Origin: CBDHFN01 sp965262605
GTDB taxonomy: Bacteria; Pseudomonadota; Alphaproteobacteria; JASGCL01
Assembly: GCA_965262605.1 (NCBI GenBank)
Contig: CBDHFN010000002.1
Location: 248,001 to 312,000, forward strand
Reading direction: 5' to 3'
DNA length: 64,000 nt
Part shown: one piece after another, positions 32,122 through 40,287 of the stretch
How positions within the stretch are numbered: the first letter of the stretch is position 1
How the letters are laid out: each line of letters opens with the position of its first letter
The notes under the pieces: generated by a model
What the model was told of the DNA's origin: nothing
The model's input: only the letters and a program-made list of their open reading frames with translations
Databases searched by the model: none
Program-made: the position numbers and the translations under genes

Positions 32122-34454
32122 AAAAACTTTCTCCAATTATCGCCGTGTTGAGATTTTAAATTATCAATATCATCGTTAGCTTTTGTGCCTGAACGAAAAT
32201 ATTTCATTATACCATTACCTAATTTTGATATATCTACATCTAAAATGACTGATTCGTTTAAGCCCACGGCATCATCGCGTTGAATTATTAATATTTGTCT
32301 TTTACCGCCTTCGCCCGGTGCTTTAATAAACGAAATTTGTTCATCATTTAAGCCAAATTGCCGATAATCATCGGAATTTGCATTGCTGTCTTTAAAAAAT
32401 ATAAAAGTGCTAGTATTATTCAAAACTTCATTTTTAATTGTTGAATTAAGCAAGCTAGCAGGCTGTTGAAACGCCATACCAACTGCTATGTCCAATTTTC
32501 GGTATTCTTGGAACGCAACCTTTAAAAACGCACAAAATCCCGCATTCGTGATTTGCTTGCCGCCCTCATCAATAAATATGCACGCGCCCCGTCCAGCTGA
32601 TTTGGCTGATTTGCTGATAATATTACTGATATGCGCAATAATTGGCGCGCCTAAAATAGGGTCATCTAGGGCTTCGTTCATATTAATCCCAGTTATTGGC
32701 GCATTACCTATCATGTTTGTAAAGCTATCGTGCGGGTTATTAAATACATGTCCATAAACGCCACCAGTAAGCCATTTTGCTAGCGTGCTTCGCATGTTGC
32801 TTTGCGGGGACAATCCTTGATTAAGCCAATTATCTAAGGTTCTGTGTGGGGGTGCTACATCAAAAACTAATTCTAATAAGTTAGCAATTTCAATCTCAAT
32901 TTCAGGAGTTATTGCTAAGTCGCCCAATAATGTCATTAAAGACAAATTAATTCTGTTTAGATTTTCAGGGCTAAATTCGCCGACATCTAACGGGTTAAAT
33001 TGAAATTTATTATAATCTTGGTATAATCCCCCCATCGCTTCAATCATAAATTTACAGCCATTTTGGGAATCAAATACAAATGATTGCACGCCGTCAATTT
33101 TGGCAAGCCCTGAAAGTAAATATAACATCAAAACAGATTTACCCGAGCCAGTTGGCGCAAATACAAGATAATGTCCCTTGCTTTGTGGTTTGTCGCTAAC
33201 ATGTAGCTGAAATCGATATGCTGAACCAAGTTGAGTTTTAAATAATCTGATGGGAAGCGAATCCCACGGGGACGACTCACGCCCCAAATTATTTGCAGGC
33301 AAAGCCCAAATAGACGCGATATTATCGCAGATAATTTTTAGTGGACGCACCATTTTATTATTATACGGCATTTTGCTAAACAAACTAATCGGTGTTGCGA
33401 TGGTTTCTATTATATATGATATACTATTATCGCCACACATACGCGCGATTTTATCAAGGCTTTGATTAATTTCATTAAGGTTTGATGATTTTACAATAAT
33501 CATTAAATTTGTGCTGAATAATGATACATCGCCGTTTTTTATGCCCGCGAGCAATTCCGTATATTCTTCGGTGGTTTTATTATTTTGCACAAATTTCATA
33601 TTTTGTTCATTAATTTTGCGGTCAATTAAAAAAACTGAATTTTGAAATGGGGCAACAATATGAATTATTTCTAAATGTATGGGTAATTTTAAAATATTTA
33701 TTAAAAATAATCCATTTGTAGTTTGCCAATTTGTAATTGTCAATATTCGCGCATATTCGGTATTGGGTTGCTGTGTCGTAATTAATCCGTCTTGTTTAAG
33801 TTCCAAGCTAACAGACAATAAATTATCATTAATATTATCGCTTAGTGATTTTAAATTATGCGTAATCGCCCCGCTTAACAAATATTGTAAGAAATTGGTA
33901 ATCGGGCAAATATCGCCCCTGTTCGCGCGCATAACAGGGCTTATTTTATGCGAATTTAACAAAGACAATAATTTATCATTAGCTTCTTGAAGCCGATTCA
34001 TTGACTTATTTTCTATGGTAAAATACCAATCTAATTTGAAATTATCGCTATAATTAATTGCTTCTATATCACCAATTTTTTGTAAAATGTCAGTTGGGTA
34101 AGTCGCAGGATAATTAATTTTTTCGGTTGATTTTATGCAATAAAATCGTGCTATCACGCCCAATTTATGCAGTTCGCGTAATAACATAGCGCGTTGCGAA
34201 CAAAGTGAATCCTGTTCGCCAATTTGCATTGCTTCGTAATTTACGCCTTCAATCTTATATATTCTAAAAAATTTATTTGTATCTTTTAAGCTGATAGTTT
34301 GGTTATCATTCATAATTCTATCAAATGGTAACTCGTGATTAATCCAATCGCGCTGAATATTACCTAATAATTTATCATGCAACTTTGGAACAGCAAACGG
34401 CAAAGCAATTGCACCTGTTGCAAATAACCCGTATAATAACAATAAATTACTCAT
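32118..34454 (-). CDS. virB4: VirB4 ATPase
   Basis: Main energising ATPase of T4SS assembly, 778 residues. An N-terminal hydrophobic segment (about 3-20) is followed by the CagE/VirB4 domain, Walker A APTGSGKS (433-440) and Walker B ACIFIDEGG, then FQQPASLLNS and the C-terminal ATPase motifs. The length and order are normal. It overlaps virB3 and virB5 by four bases each. Confidence 0.95.
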   Translation of the reverse strand: MSNLLLLYGLFATGAIALPFAVPKLHDKLLGNIQRDWINHELPFDRIMNDNQTISLKDTNKFFRIYKIEGVNYEAMQIGEQDSLCSQRAMLLRELHKLGVIARFYCIKSTEKINYPATYPTDILQKIGDIEAINYSDNFKLDWYFTIENKSMNRLQEANDKLLSLLNSHKISPVMRANRGDICPITNFLQYLLSGAITHNLKSLSDNINDNLLSVSLELKQDGLITTQQPNTEYARILTITNWQTTNGLFLINILKLPIHLEIIHIVAPFQNSVFLIDRKINEQNMKFVQNNKTTEEYTELLAGIKNGDVSLFSTNLMIIVKSSNLNEINQSLDKIARMCGDNSISYIIETIATPISLFSKMPYNNKMVRPLKIICDNIASIWALPANNLGRESSPWDSLPIRLFKTQLGSAYRFQLHVSDKPQSKGHYLVFAPTGSGKSVLMLYLLSGLAKIDGVQSFVFDSQNGCKFMIEAMGGLYQDYNKFQFNPLDVGEFSPENLNRINLSLMTLLGDLAITPEIEIEIANLLELVFDVAPPHRTLDNWLNQGLSPQSNMRSTLAKWLTGGVYGHVFNNPHDSFTNMIGNAPITGINMNEALDDPILGAPIIAHISNIISKSAKSAGRGACIFIDEGGKQITNAGFCAFLKVAFQEYRKLDIAVGMAFQQPASLLNSTIKNEVLNNTSTFIFFKDSNANSDDYRQFGLNDEQISFIKAPGEGGKRQILIIQRDDAVGLNESVILDVDISKLGNGIMKYFRSGTKANDDIDNLKSQHGDNWRKFL

Positions 34455-34771
34455 AACCGCGCACCTTTGAAATTACCATGCACATTAATATATTGAATTA
34501 TTATTGTCTTTTTATTGCCCCAAAACTTTTTTGATTGAAAATAATAATTAAAAAAATGTGGTTTGGATTTTGCGAAAACATTTCCATATATTATTATTAT
34601 TGTGATGGCGCTTGCAAATATGATTATCGCAACTAATAAATTTGATATAAGCGTTAATATTAGACATATAATTATTGACAGCACAAATCCAGCGCACAAA
34701 AATTCCGAATGCACCCCAATCATTAAAAATGGCAATTGAGGTGAATCGTAGAATATTGTTTGTGAGCGCAT
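34451..34771 (-). CDS. virB3: VirB3 membrane protein
   Basis: A 106-residue protein with two adjacent hydrophobic stretches (about 20-60) and the N-terminal SPQLPFLMIGV signature of the VirB3/TrbD family. It works with VirB4 in pilus assembly. It overlaps virB2 and virB4 by one and four bases. Confidence 0.85.
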   Translation of the reverse strand: MRSQTIFYDSPQLPFLMIGVHSEFLCAGFVLSIIICLILTLISNLLVAIIIFASAITIIIIYGNVFAKSKPHFFNYYFQSKKFWGNKKTIIIQYINVHGNFKGARL

Positions 34772-35076
34772 TATGAAACAAGAAATTCGGCAATTAATGT
34801 TGCAGATGCCATTAAAATACCAGCAATTAGAAATTTAATAGCAGACCGTAATTCGAACTGCCCGCTGAAAAGTCCTTGTATAGCATATATCATTAGGCAT
34901 AATCCAAATAGTCCGCCTGCAATGATTTTAAACCCGCTAGTGCCTTCATCAATTTTCGCCTTAGCTGAGCCTGCCCAATCAGACGCGCAATGCGCGACAT
35001 CTGGAATAGCAGTGATTATTACCGCACCCGCAAGGGCAATTGCAATGTTTTTTGCTAAATTATTATTGTTTATCAT
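34771..35076 (-). CDS. virB2: VirB2 major pilin
   Basis: A 101-residue pilin precursor. The signal sequence reads NIAIALAGAVIITAIPDVAHC, and the mature part has two transmembrane helices (FKIIAGGLFGLCLMIYAIQGLF and AIKFLIAGILMASATLIAEFL), the layout of VirB2/TrbC pilins. No separate maturation peptidase was seen. Confidence 0.85.
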   Translation of the reverse strand: MINNNNLAKNIAIALAGAVIITAIPDVAHCASDWAGSAKAKIDEGTSGFKIIAGGLFGLCLMIYAIQGLFSGQFELRSAIKFLIAGILMASATLIAEFLVS

Positions 35077-35099
35077 GGTTTTACTTTCTTTTGTTAAGG

Positions 35100-35549
35100 T
35101 TAAAATTTAATCAATAAATAAACCAAAATGGCTATATTTATTGATATGGTGCATAAAGAAATACCCAAAGTTTGCCAATATTTGCGATTAACAAAACTTC
35201 GCGCATTTGCAATAATGGTTTTAAATTCTGATATTGCACCGCCGACACTTTGATTTAATGCCAAAGTATTTTTTAACGAATTTTCAAGCACATCGCTTGA
35301 AAGTCGTAATTGTATTTCATGGAATGATTGATGCAGTTTTTGCGCTTCCAAAGACAATTGATTTTTATAGCCATTAAGCAAAATTTGCATTTCGTTTTTT
35401 TGATAATCATTTAAATATTTTATCATGATTAGCAACCCGAAAATAGGGTCTTGCTTGTCATAAATCATATTTGTTTGCTGGACAATTTCATTATAAATTT
35501 CACTTAATTTATCTTTTGTTTCTTGGGGTAAATCATTTGTATCAATCAT
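35100..35549 (-). CDS. TraM-like conjugal transfer protein
   Basis: A 149-residue protein with the segment KQDPIFGLLIMIKYLNDY followed by a long amphipathic helix and a C-terminal transmembrane helix (TISINIAILVYLLI). The DPI start of the helical domain and its place directly after a TraL homologue match IncP TraM. Role in RP4 transfer is needed but poorly defined. Ten bases separate it from traL. Confidence 0.7.
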   Translation of the reverse strand: MIDTNDLPQETKDKLSEIYNEIVQQTNMIYDKQDPIFGLLIMIKYLNDYQKNEMQILLNGYKNQLSLEAQKLHQSFHEIQLRLSSDVLENSLKNTLALNQSVGGAISEFKTIIANARSFVNRKYWQTLGISLCTISINIAILVYLLIKF

Positions 35550-35558
35550 ATTACCACC

Positions 35559-36314
35559 TTAATTAACGCTGATAAATTCGGCTATATCAATTGCTTGATA
35601 TATTAAGCCACGATATAAAGCAATTCGCCTGCGCGACATCATGTCAAAGGCATGTTCCCTATTTTTTTTCTTAGTTAAATATTCATCAAAAGTAAGCTTA
35701 TTGCTTAACATCTGATTAATATTATTACCCGTTGTTTGCATGGCAACAGACGCAACATAAATTAAAGAATTTATACTTGTAGACAAATCGCTAAATATAT
35801 CAGTCTGTTCAAATTTAACGCCATCAATCACCGCTGGATTAAAATATTCATTAATCCATAAATCAATTTTGTTATTCGGAAAGTTTTTTGCAATCATAGC
35901 AAAATTTGCGATGGTTTCTAAAACAGGTTGCCCGCCAAAAATGATAGACTGCAAACGCAAATCAATATTATTTTCATGAAATAATTCGCAAATATTATTT
36001 TCTTTCATATACGAAATTAACGGCAAAAACGAACTTGCGCCAATATCAATAATAGCAAAGTCATGTTCGTTATCATTTATTAAGTTTTCCATTAAACTAT
36101 CAAAATATATAGAATTAATTTCATCAGGTCGTTCGCCCAATAAAACCTTAATAACATTTAGGGCTGTAAATGAATGAAAAGTCGGATTAACTGAATCACA
36201 ATCATAACAGACAATTTTTTGATTATTGTGCTTTAAATATTGTGCTAAATAAGAGCTTATGACAGATTTACCAACGCCACCTTTACCCTGAATTTGTAAA
36301 ATTATAGTTTTCAT
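35559..36314 (-). CDS. traL: TraL-like ParA/MinD-family NTPase
   Basis: A 251-residue P-loop protein with the deviant Walker A GKGGVGKS (10-17). Several blocks follow RP4 TraL closely: DSVNPTFHSFTALNV, DFAIIDIGASSFLPL and the C-terminal LTFDEYLTKKK. This makes it a transfer-specific member and not a chromosome or plasmid partition ParA; there is no ParB next to it. It lies between ssb and traM, as TraL lies before TraM in IncP plasmids. Confidence 0.82.
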   Translation of the reverse strand: MKTIILQIQGKGGVGKSVISSYLAQYLKHNNQKIVCYDCDSVNPTFHSFTALNVIKVLLGERPDEINSIYFDSLMENLINDNEHDFAIIDIGASSFLPLISYMKENNICELFHENNIDLRLQSIIFGGQPVLETIANFAMIAKNFPNNKIDLWINEYFNPAVIDGVKFEQTDIFSDLSTSINSLIYVASVAMQTTGNNINQMLSNKLTFDEYLTKKKNREHAFDMMSRRRIALYRGLIYQAIDIAEFISVN

Positions 36315-36323
36315 TTTAATTCC

Positions 36324-36746
36324 TTAAAACTGCTTTTTTGTGTATGTTTTAACCTTTGCGTGCGGTGTGCGCGCTTCTAAATCGTCAACTATAATTTCTT
36401 TATACCTAACTAACTTACCATCCTTATTGGTATATTCTTGCTCTTTTAGGTTGCCCCAAACATTGACAATTTGCCCTTTGGCTAAATTCGCAACTAAGTT
36501 AAAATTTTTAGGGTCATTATTTTTACCAATTAAGCCTTTTAATGTATAATTAACATAATCGGCAGGCACTACGCCGTCTGCACTAATTCTTTTACTGACG
36601 GAACAACTTGCAATTTCTTTGTCATTTTTTGTTCTTTTAACTTCGGGCGGGAAACTAACATATAGATCCTTAATTTCTACGGGTTCGCCATAGTCCTTTG
36701 CTAAATTATCGTTTGTCTTTTCAATTTCATTATCGTTATCAGTCAT
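36324..36746 (-). CDS. ssb: single-stranded DNA-binding protein, ICE-encoded
   Basis: A 140-residue OB-fold protein: VEIKDLYVSFPPEVKRTKNDKE, then LVANLAKGQIVNVWGNLKEQEY and DGKLVRYKEIIVDDLEA, the strand pattern of SSB. It lacks the acidic C-terminal tip (DDIPF type) that recruits host repair proteins and ends in a basic KTYTKKQF. It should coat the transferred strand. Confidence 0.7.
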   Translation of the reverse strand: MTDNDNEIEKTNDNLAKDYGEPVEIKDLYVSFPPEVKRTKNDKEIASCSVSKRISADGVVPADYVNYTLKGLIGKNNDPKNFNLVANLAKGQIVNVWGNLKEQEYTNKDGKLVRYKEIIVDDLEARTPHAKVKTYTKKQF

Positions 36747-36747
36747 A

Positions 36748-37119
36748 TTAATCCTTATTTTGTGGTTTTAAGTGTTTTTTCAAAAAATCTTCACCCGCCG
36801 AAAAATCAATTTGCGATGTTTGCAACGGGCTTTGATTAATTGAAGAGCGATTATTCGCCGTTGCTCCTTGCGCAACAGGTGAATTTGATAATATTGGATT
36901 TTGTCTATTTATTGCGTTTGGTTGATTTGATAATTTATTATGTTGTGCAATAATATTATGATTTTTGATAAGACGATAGAACATAACCTTATTGATTTGT
37001 ATTTTATTATTTTTTACTAGTTCCGAATAAATTTGATTTATGGAATAACCATCATTTAACTGACCCATAATAAAGGTTAGGTTATTTTTTATTTGGGATA
37101 ATCCAGTTTTTTTTGTCAT
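36748..37119 (-). CDS. traK: TraK-like oriT-binding protein
   Basis: A 123-residue protein. Residues about 5-55 (LTFIMGQLNDGYSINQIYSEL … VMFYRLIKNHN) match the TraK pattern of a short helical DNA-binding domain, and the rest is Asn/Gln/Ser-rich and probably disordered. In RP4, TraK wraps oriT DNA and its gene is followed by traL and traM; the same order is kept here with ssb inserted. It is the first gene of the large transfer operon. Confidence 0.68.
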   Translation of the reverse strand: MTKKTGLSQIKNNLTFIMGQLNDGYSINQIYSELVKNNKIQINKVMFYRLIKNHNIIAQHNKLSNQPNAINRQNPILSNSPVAQGATANNRSSINQSPLQTSQIDFSAGEDFLKKHLKPQNKD

Positions 37120-37260
37120 ATCAATTCTTGCAGTTAATTAAAATCACTCAATAATTGAATTATGACATTTATTTTTAATAATTACATTTTATGCTTTACT
37201 TTGCTATATAATTATTGTATATATGTTTTAATTCGTGGCGAATCCTTACATTTTCAGACT
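37120..37260. promoter_or_regulatory. promoter region of the transfer operon and right end of the ICE
   Basis: This AT-rich region before traK must hold the operon promoter on the minus strand. It ends with ATTCG/CGAAT (37231-37243), an inverted repeat close to the attR core that matches the CACGA/TCGTG pair near attL. No gene is visible. Confidence 0.5.
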
Positions 37261-37273
37261 TAGGCTCCACCAT
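37261..37273. repeat. attR core
   Basis: An exact copy of the 13-bp tRNA-Ala end TAGGCTCCACCAT. A partial copy (TAGCTCCAC) follows at 37278. Confidence 0.9.
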
Positions 37274-37320
37274 AACTAGCTCCACTATTCCCATATATAT
37301 CATCAAGTAAACTAAATATT

Positions 37321-37791
37321 TTAATTTATTGGGTTAAGCCGAAAATTCGCGGGGTTGGTGAAATGACCTTGCCAAATGCCTTTTTGTGCTTTGATGGCTT
37401 GGGATTGGGCGGGTTCATAATCGCGTGAATAATTTATATAGGCTATGGCATGCCCATTTTTGACTAAAATTTCTTGAATATCTTGGTTATTCACGAAACA
37501 TTTGGCTAAAATTCGTTGATATTTATCAAAATTTCGCATTTCACAGATAATTTTTTGATTTGCCAAAATATTTTCAAGAAAAATTTTCGCTTGCTCCCCG
37601 CAATTATCCTCTTGATTATTTTTATCTTGGCACGATTGGTTAATTTCGGGGGCATCAATGCCATAAAGCCGTATTTTTAACTTGCCCAGCAAAATAGTAT
37701 CGCCATCAATCACGCGAAATCGCGTATCGGTAATGGTTTGCGCGCGGGCGTAATTTAACGGCGACACGCAACATAATATTAATAATGCCAT
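37321..37791 (-). CDS. secreted thermonuclease-like (SNase) protein
   Basis: A 156-residue protein with a short hydrophobic N-terminus (ALLILCCVSPLNYARAQ, possible signal peptide) and the staphylococcal-nuclease fold: RVIDGDTILL, KIRLYGIDAPE (catalytic Arg and Glu region) and FDKYQRILAKCFV. Probably a periplasmic or secreted nuclease. It is the first chromosomal gene beyond attR. No clear ribosome site is present; a strong hairpin sits right upstream. Confidence 0.8.
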   Translation of the reverse strand: MALLILCCVSPLNYARAQTITDTRFRVIDGDTILLGKLKIRLYGIDAPEINQSCQDKNNQEDNCGEQAKIFLENILANQKIICEMRNFDKYQRILAKCFVNNQDIQEILVKNGHAIAYINYSRDYEPAQSQAIKAQKGIWQGHFTNPANFRLNPIN

Positions 37792-37804
37792 GAAAAATTT
37801 TATG

Positions 37805-38010
37805 CTAACCCCCGCTTGGTGCGCCCACCTTGGTGTTCGGGGGGTTAGAAAATCTTAGAAAAAACAAAAGACTCCGTGGCTTTTAGTCGTGAAACCTGTT
37901 GCATGACCACAAGCCCCCCGAACATAAGTTCAGAGGTTATTTTGTCCACGCATGGACATGTTTTTTCTAAGAGGTTTCTACACCCCAAAATTAGCTGCGT
38001 CTGCTAATTT
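37805..38010. ncRNA. highly structured region, candidate non-coding RNA
   Basis: No gene is present, but long perfect pairings are. Segment A (37834-37844) pairs with A' (37914-37924), 11 bp. Segment B (37846-37866) pairs with B' (37959-37980), about 20 bp with one small internal loop. CTAACCCCC (37805-37813) can instead pair with GGGGGTTAG (37840-37848). TGTCCA/TGGACA (37943-37958) and AAATTAGC/GCTAATTT (about 37989-38010) are extra hairpins. A-B-A'-B' order means a pseudoknot or alternative folds. The coding strand is not determined; the 6S-like motif GGTGTTCG is on the plus strand but is not enough to name it. Confidence 0.5.
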
Positions 38011-38202
38011 CAAACCAATATTATCATAGTTAATTGGCAAAGGCAATATAATTGATGGGAATTGCAATATTTGCTTAACGGGGGGATAAAAAATACTTGC
38101 ATTCCAAACGATTCAAATTATAGTTTTACCAATAAAAATTCCAACAATCAGAATTAACTTCGCCCCAGAATTATATATTAAATAAACGATTAAGGCATAT
38201 CA

Positions 38203-39057
38203 ATGGAAAAGCAAATTATATTAAAATTAACCGCAAATTTTGAAGAATCGGCGCATACAACCAATGATTCGGTGGAATTTTGGCTGGCGCGCGATTTACA
38301 AAAATTATTAGGTTATGATACTTGGCGCAGCTTTCAAAATGTAATATCCAAGGCGCAAAGCGCGTGCGAATTGTCAGGTCAAGATATAACCAATCATTTT
38401 GCCGACATCAGCAAAACGATAGAAATGCCCAAAAATGCTGAAAAAGAAATTGACGATTTTATGCTAACCCGTTATGCGTGTTATTTAATAGCCCAAAATG
38501 GCGACCCACGCAAGCAAGAAATAGCTTTTGCACAATCATATTTTGCCGTGCAAACCCGCAAGGCAGAACTAATTGAACAAAAATTATTGGAACATGAACG
38601 AATTATTGCCCGCAATAAATTAAAAGAAACCGAAAAAGAATTATCGCATGTTATTTATGAACAAACAGGCGGAAATGATAATTTTGCGCTGATTCGTTCC
38701 AAGGGCGACCAAGCATTATTTAATCGTTCCACCCAACAAATGAAAGATAAATGGGGTATAAAAACGCAACCTTTGGCGGATTTCATGCCAACAATTTTGT
38801 TAAAGGCAAAAGATTTTGCCACAGAAATTACCATTTATAATGCCAAAAACAAACAAATGAAAACCGAAGATAAAATTTCAAATGAACATATTACCAATAA
38901 TAAATCGGTGCGCCAAACATTAATTTCACGCGGCATAGTTCCCGAAGATTTACCGCCCGAGGATGACATAAAAAAATTGGAACGAAAATTACAATCAGAT
39001 AGTAAAAAATCATTGGGCAATGAAAAAAAATTCACCAAGCCAAAGGAAATAAAATAA
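38203..39057 (+). CDS. dinD: DNA damage-inducible protein D (DinD)
   Basis: A 284-residue protein matching DinD: SVEFWLARDLQKLLGYDTW, a BRO-like N-terminal segment, then FMLTRYACYLIAQNGDPRKQ, SYFAVQTRKAEL and, near the end, KSVRQTLISRGIVPEDLPPE. In E. coli DinD is an SOS gene product that inhibits RecA filament activity. No LexA box was checked here. Part of its 3' end is duplicated at 40.02-40.08 kb. Confidence 0.88.
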   Translation: MEKQIILKLTANFEESAHTTNDSVEFWLARDLQKLLGYDTWRSFQNVISKAQSACELSGQDITNHFADISKTIEMPKNAEKEIDDFMLTRYACYLIAQNGDPRKQEIAFAQSYFAVQTRKAELIEQKLLEHERIIARNKLKETEKELSHVIYEQTGGNDNFALIRSKGDQALFNRSTQQMKDKWGIKTQPLADFMPTILLKAKDFATEITIYNAKNKQMKTEDKISNEHITNNKSVRQTLISRGIVPEDLPPEDDIKKLERKLQSDSKKSLGNEKKFTKPKEIK

Positions 39058-39257
39058 TGCCCAAAGGTAAATCGGTGCCCGCGCCTCTCGCCCATTTGAA
39101 AATAAGACAATCCAGATTTTTTATATTGTTCGCTTAACCGCAATACCTGTCGCTTGCATAGCGTTAATCGTTCTTGCGCCTCTTTAAGCGTAATCAATCC
39201 AGAACTATACCGAATTATCGTCTCTATGCGTGTATTTTTTTCTTCCTCTGTTTGCAT
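39058..39257 (-). pseudogene. transposase N-terminal remnant (helix-turn-helix)
   Basis: From ATG 39257 the sequence encodes RIETIIRYSSGLITLKEAQERLTLCKRQVLRLSEQYKKSG, a helix-turn-helix domain typical of the N-terminus of IS-type transposases, and then loses the family pattern at ERRG, next to the end of dinD. The catalytic integrase domain is missing, so this is the relic of an insertion sequence. The frame runs on antisense into dinD, which is not meaningful. Confidence 0.65.
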
Positions 39258-39336
39258 TTTTCACCTGCTTTCTTGTGTTGCTTTCATTATAGCAGGTGAC
39301 TTTATTTTTTGCCGTAATATAAAATTGATAAAAAAC

Positions 39337-39440
39337 TTGACAAGCGGATAAAAATAGGTTATTTAGTTAATATTCTTTGCCGTTAGGCACTTCACCCCGC
39401 CCCATCAAAAGGGCGGGGACAAAGTTTTAAAGGGGTAATA
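39337..39440 (+). promoter_or_regulatory. promoter followed by strong hairpin
   Basis: TTGACA (39337-39342) and TATTTA (39360-39365) are 17 bp apart. The predicted start is followed by CTTTG…CAAAG enclosing CCCCGCCCC/GGGCGGGG (39395-39418). No plus-strand gene follows, so a short RNA or an antisense transcript to the toxin gene is possible. Confidence 0.4.
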
Positions 39441-39443
39441 ATT

Positions 39444-39842
39444 TTAAGCACTAATAAATTGTGCTATTTTTTCTTTAATTTTCTTGAAAATATTATCATT
39501 GATTTTATCTTTTAATCGTTTGGCAGAAAATACGCGAATTTCATTAAAGCATAATGCGCCGTGGCGATTTTTAACATTTAACGGAAAATAATATGGGGAA
39601 TCATTAAAACTGGTTGTTAATGGAATGCCGATAAATTTATCTTTGCTTAGCTTTTTTAATATTAATACGGGTCTGGTAAAATCCGCACCCTTGCCATATA
39701 TTTCTTTGCCAATATTTAAACCCATTTTGCACCACCAAATTTCTTGTTGATGATATAATGGGTAATATTCGCTGGCATCAATGGCTTGTTTTTGCGTATT
39801 CCATTGGTTAAAATCTTTGGTAATTGGTGATTTATCCGTCAT
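39444..39842 (-). CDS. MazF/PemK-like endoribonuclease toxin
   Basis: A 132-residue protein containing EIWWCKMGLNIGKEIYGKG, RPVLILKKLSKDKFIGIPLT and FNEIRVFSAKRLKDKI, the pattern of MazF/PemK toxins that cleave mRNA. No antitoxin gene of the MazE type is adjacent: the 445 bp upstream hold only a broken gene end and a duplicated fragment. It is therefore either an orphan, silenced by a distant antitoxin, or the antitoxin was lost in the rearrangement. Confidence 0.78.
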   Translation of the reverse strand: MTDKSPITKDFNQWNTQKQAIDASEYYPLYHQQEIWWCKMGLNIGKEIYGKGADFTRPVLILKKLSKDKFIGIPLTTSFNDSPYYFPLNVKNRHGALCFNEIRVFSAKRLKDKINDNIFKKIKEKIAQFISA

Positions 39843-39914
39843 TATTGCCTTTTTTTGGGTAATTATATTGAATATTGGGAATATATCGCATTTATTACAA
39901 ATTGCAAGAATGAA

Positions 39915-40022
39915 TTATTTTAAAACTATTTCTCCCGCACCCATACCACCCTGCTTACTCATTTCAGATTTTTTTTCATAAAAATCTCCGTTAAATTCTT
40001 CGGCTACGGCGGGTATTGTGCG
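39915..40022 (-). pseudogene. C-terminal fragment of a lost gene
   Basis: On the minus strand the bases just left of the duplicated block encode …TIPAVAEEFNGDFYEKKSEM…GAGEIVLK and a stop, without a start codon. The reading is cut at about 40022, exactly where the duplicated dinD sequence begins. It looks like the tail of a protein whose front was removed by the rearrangement. Family not recognised. Confidence 0.4.
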
Positions 40023-40210
40023 AGATTTTGCCACAGAAATTACCATTTATAATGCCAAAAACAAACAAATGAAAACCAAAGGTAAATCGGTGCCCCGCGC
40101 CTCTCGCCCATTTGAAAATAAGACAATCCAGATTTTTTATATTGTTCGCTTAACCGCAATACCTGTCGCTTGCATAGCGTTAATCGTTCTTGCGCCTCTT
40201 TAAGCGTAAT
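40023..40210. repeat. rearranged partial copy of dinD 3' part and transposase remnant
   Basis: 40023-40077 is identical to 38811-38865 in dinD, and 40077-40210 matches 39061-39194 with one extra C. Relative to the first copy, about 195 bp between the two parts are missing. The whole is non-coding. It records a duplication followed by, or made with, an internal deletion. Confidence 0.85.
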
Positions 40211-40227
40211 AAAATCAAGTTAAAATC

Positions 40228-40255
40228 TTGACAAATTAATTATTTTGTTTAATAT
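40228..40255 (+). promoter_or_regulatory. promoter of the glycosyltransferase-like gene
   Basis: TTGACA (40228-40233) and TAATAT (40250-40255) are 16 bp apart, just right of the duplicated block and 30 bp before the next start. Confidence 0.6.
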
Positions 40256-40287
40256 TGCAGGAAATATCATCAATGGACGCATGAATT

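Noticed and set aside
35559..36314. Plasmid partition protein ParA
   Set aside because: The sequence follows IncP TraL more closely and the gene lies between ssb and a TraM-like gene with no ParB or centromere repeats.
37834..37924. 6S RNA, tmRNA or RNase P as identity of the structured region
   Set aside because: The GGTGTTCG motif alone is weak; no tmRNA tag or CCA end, no RNase P core and no SRP loop could be found, so no family name is given.
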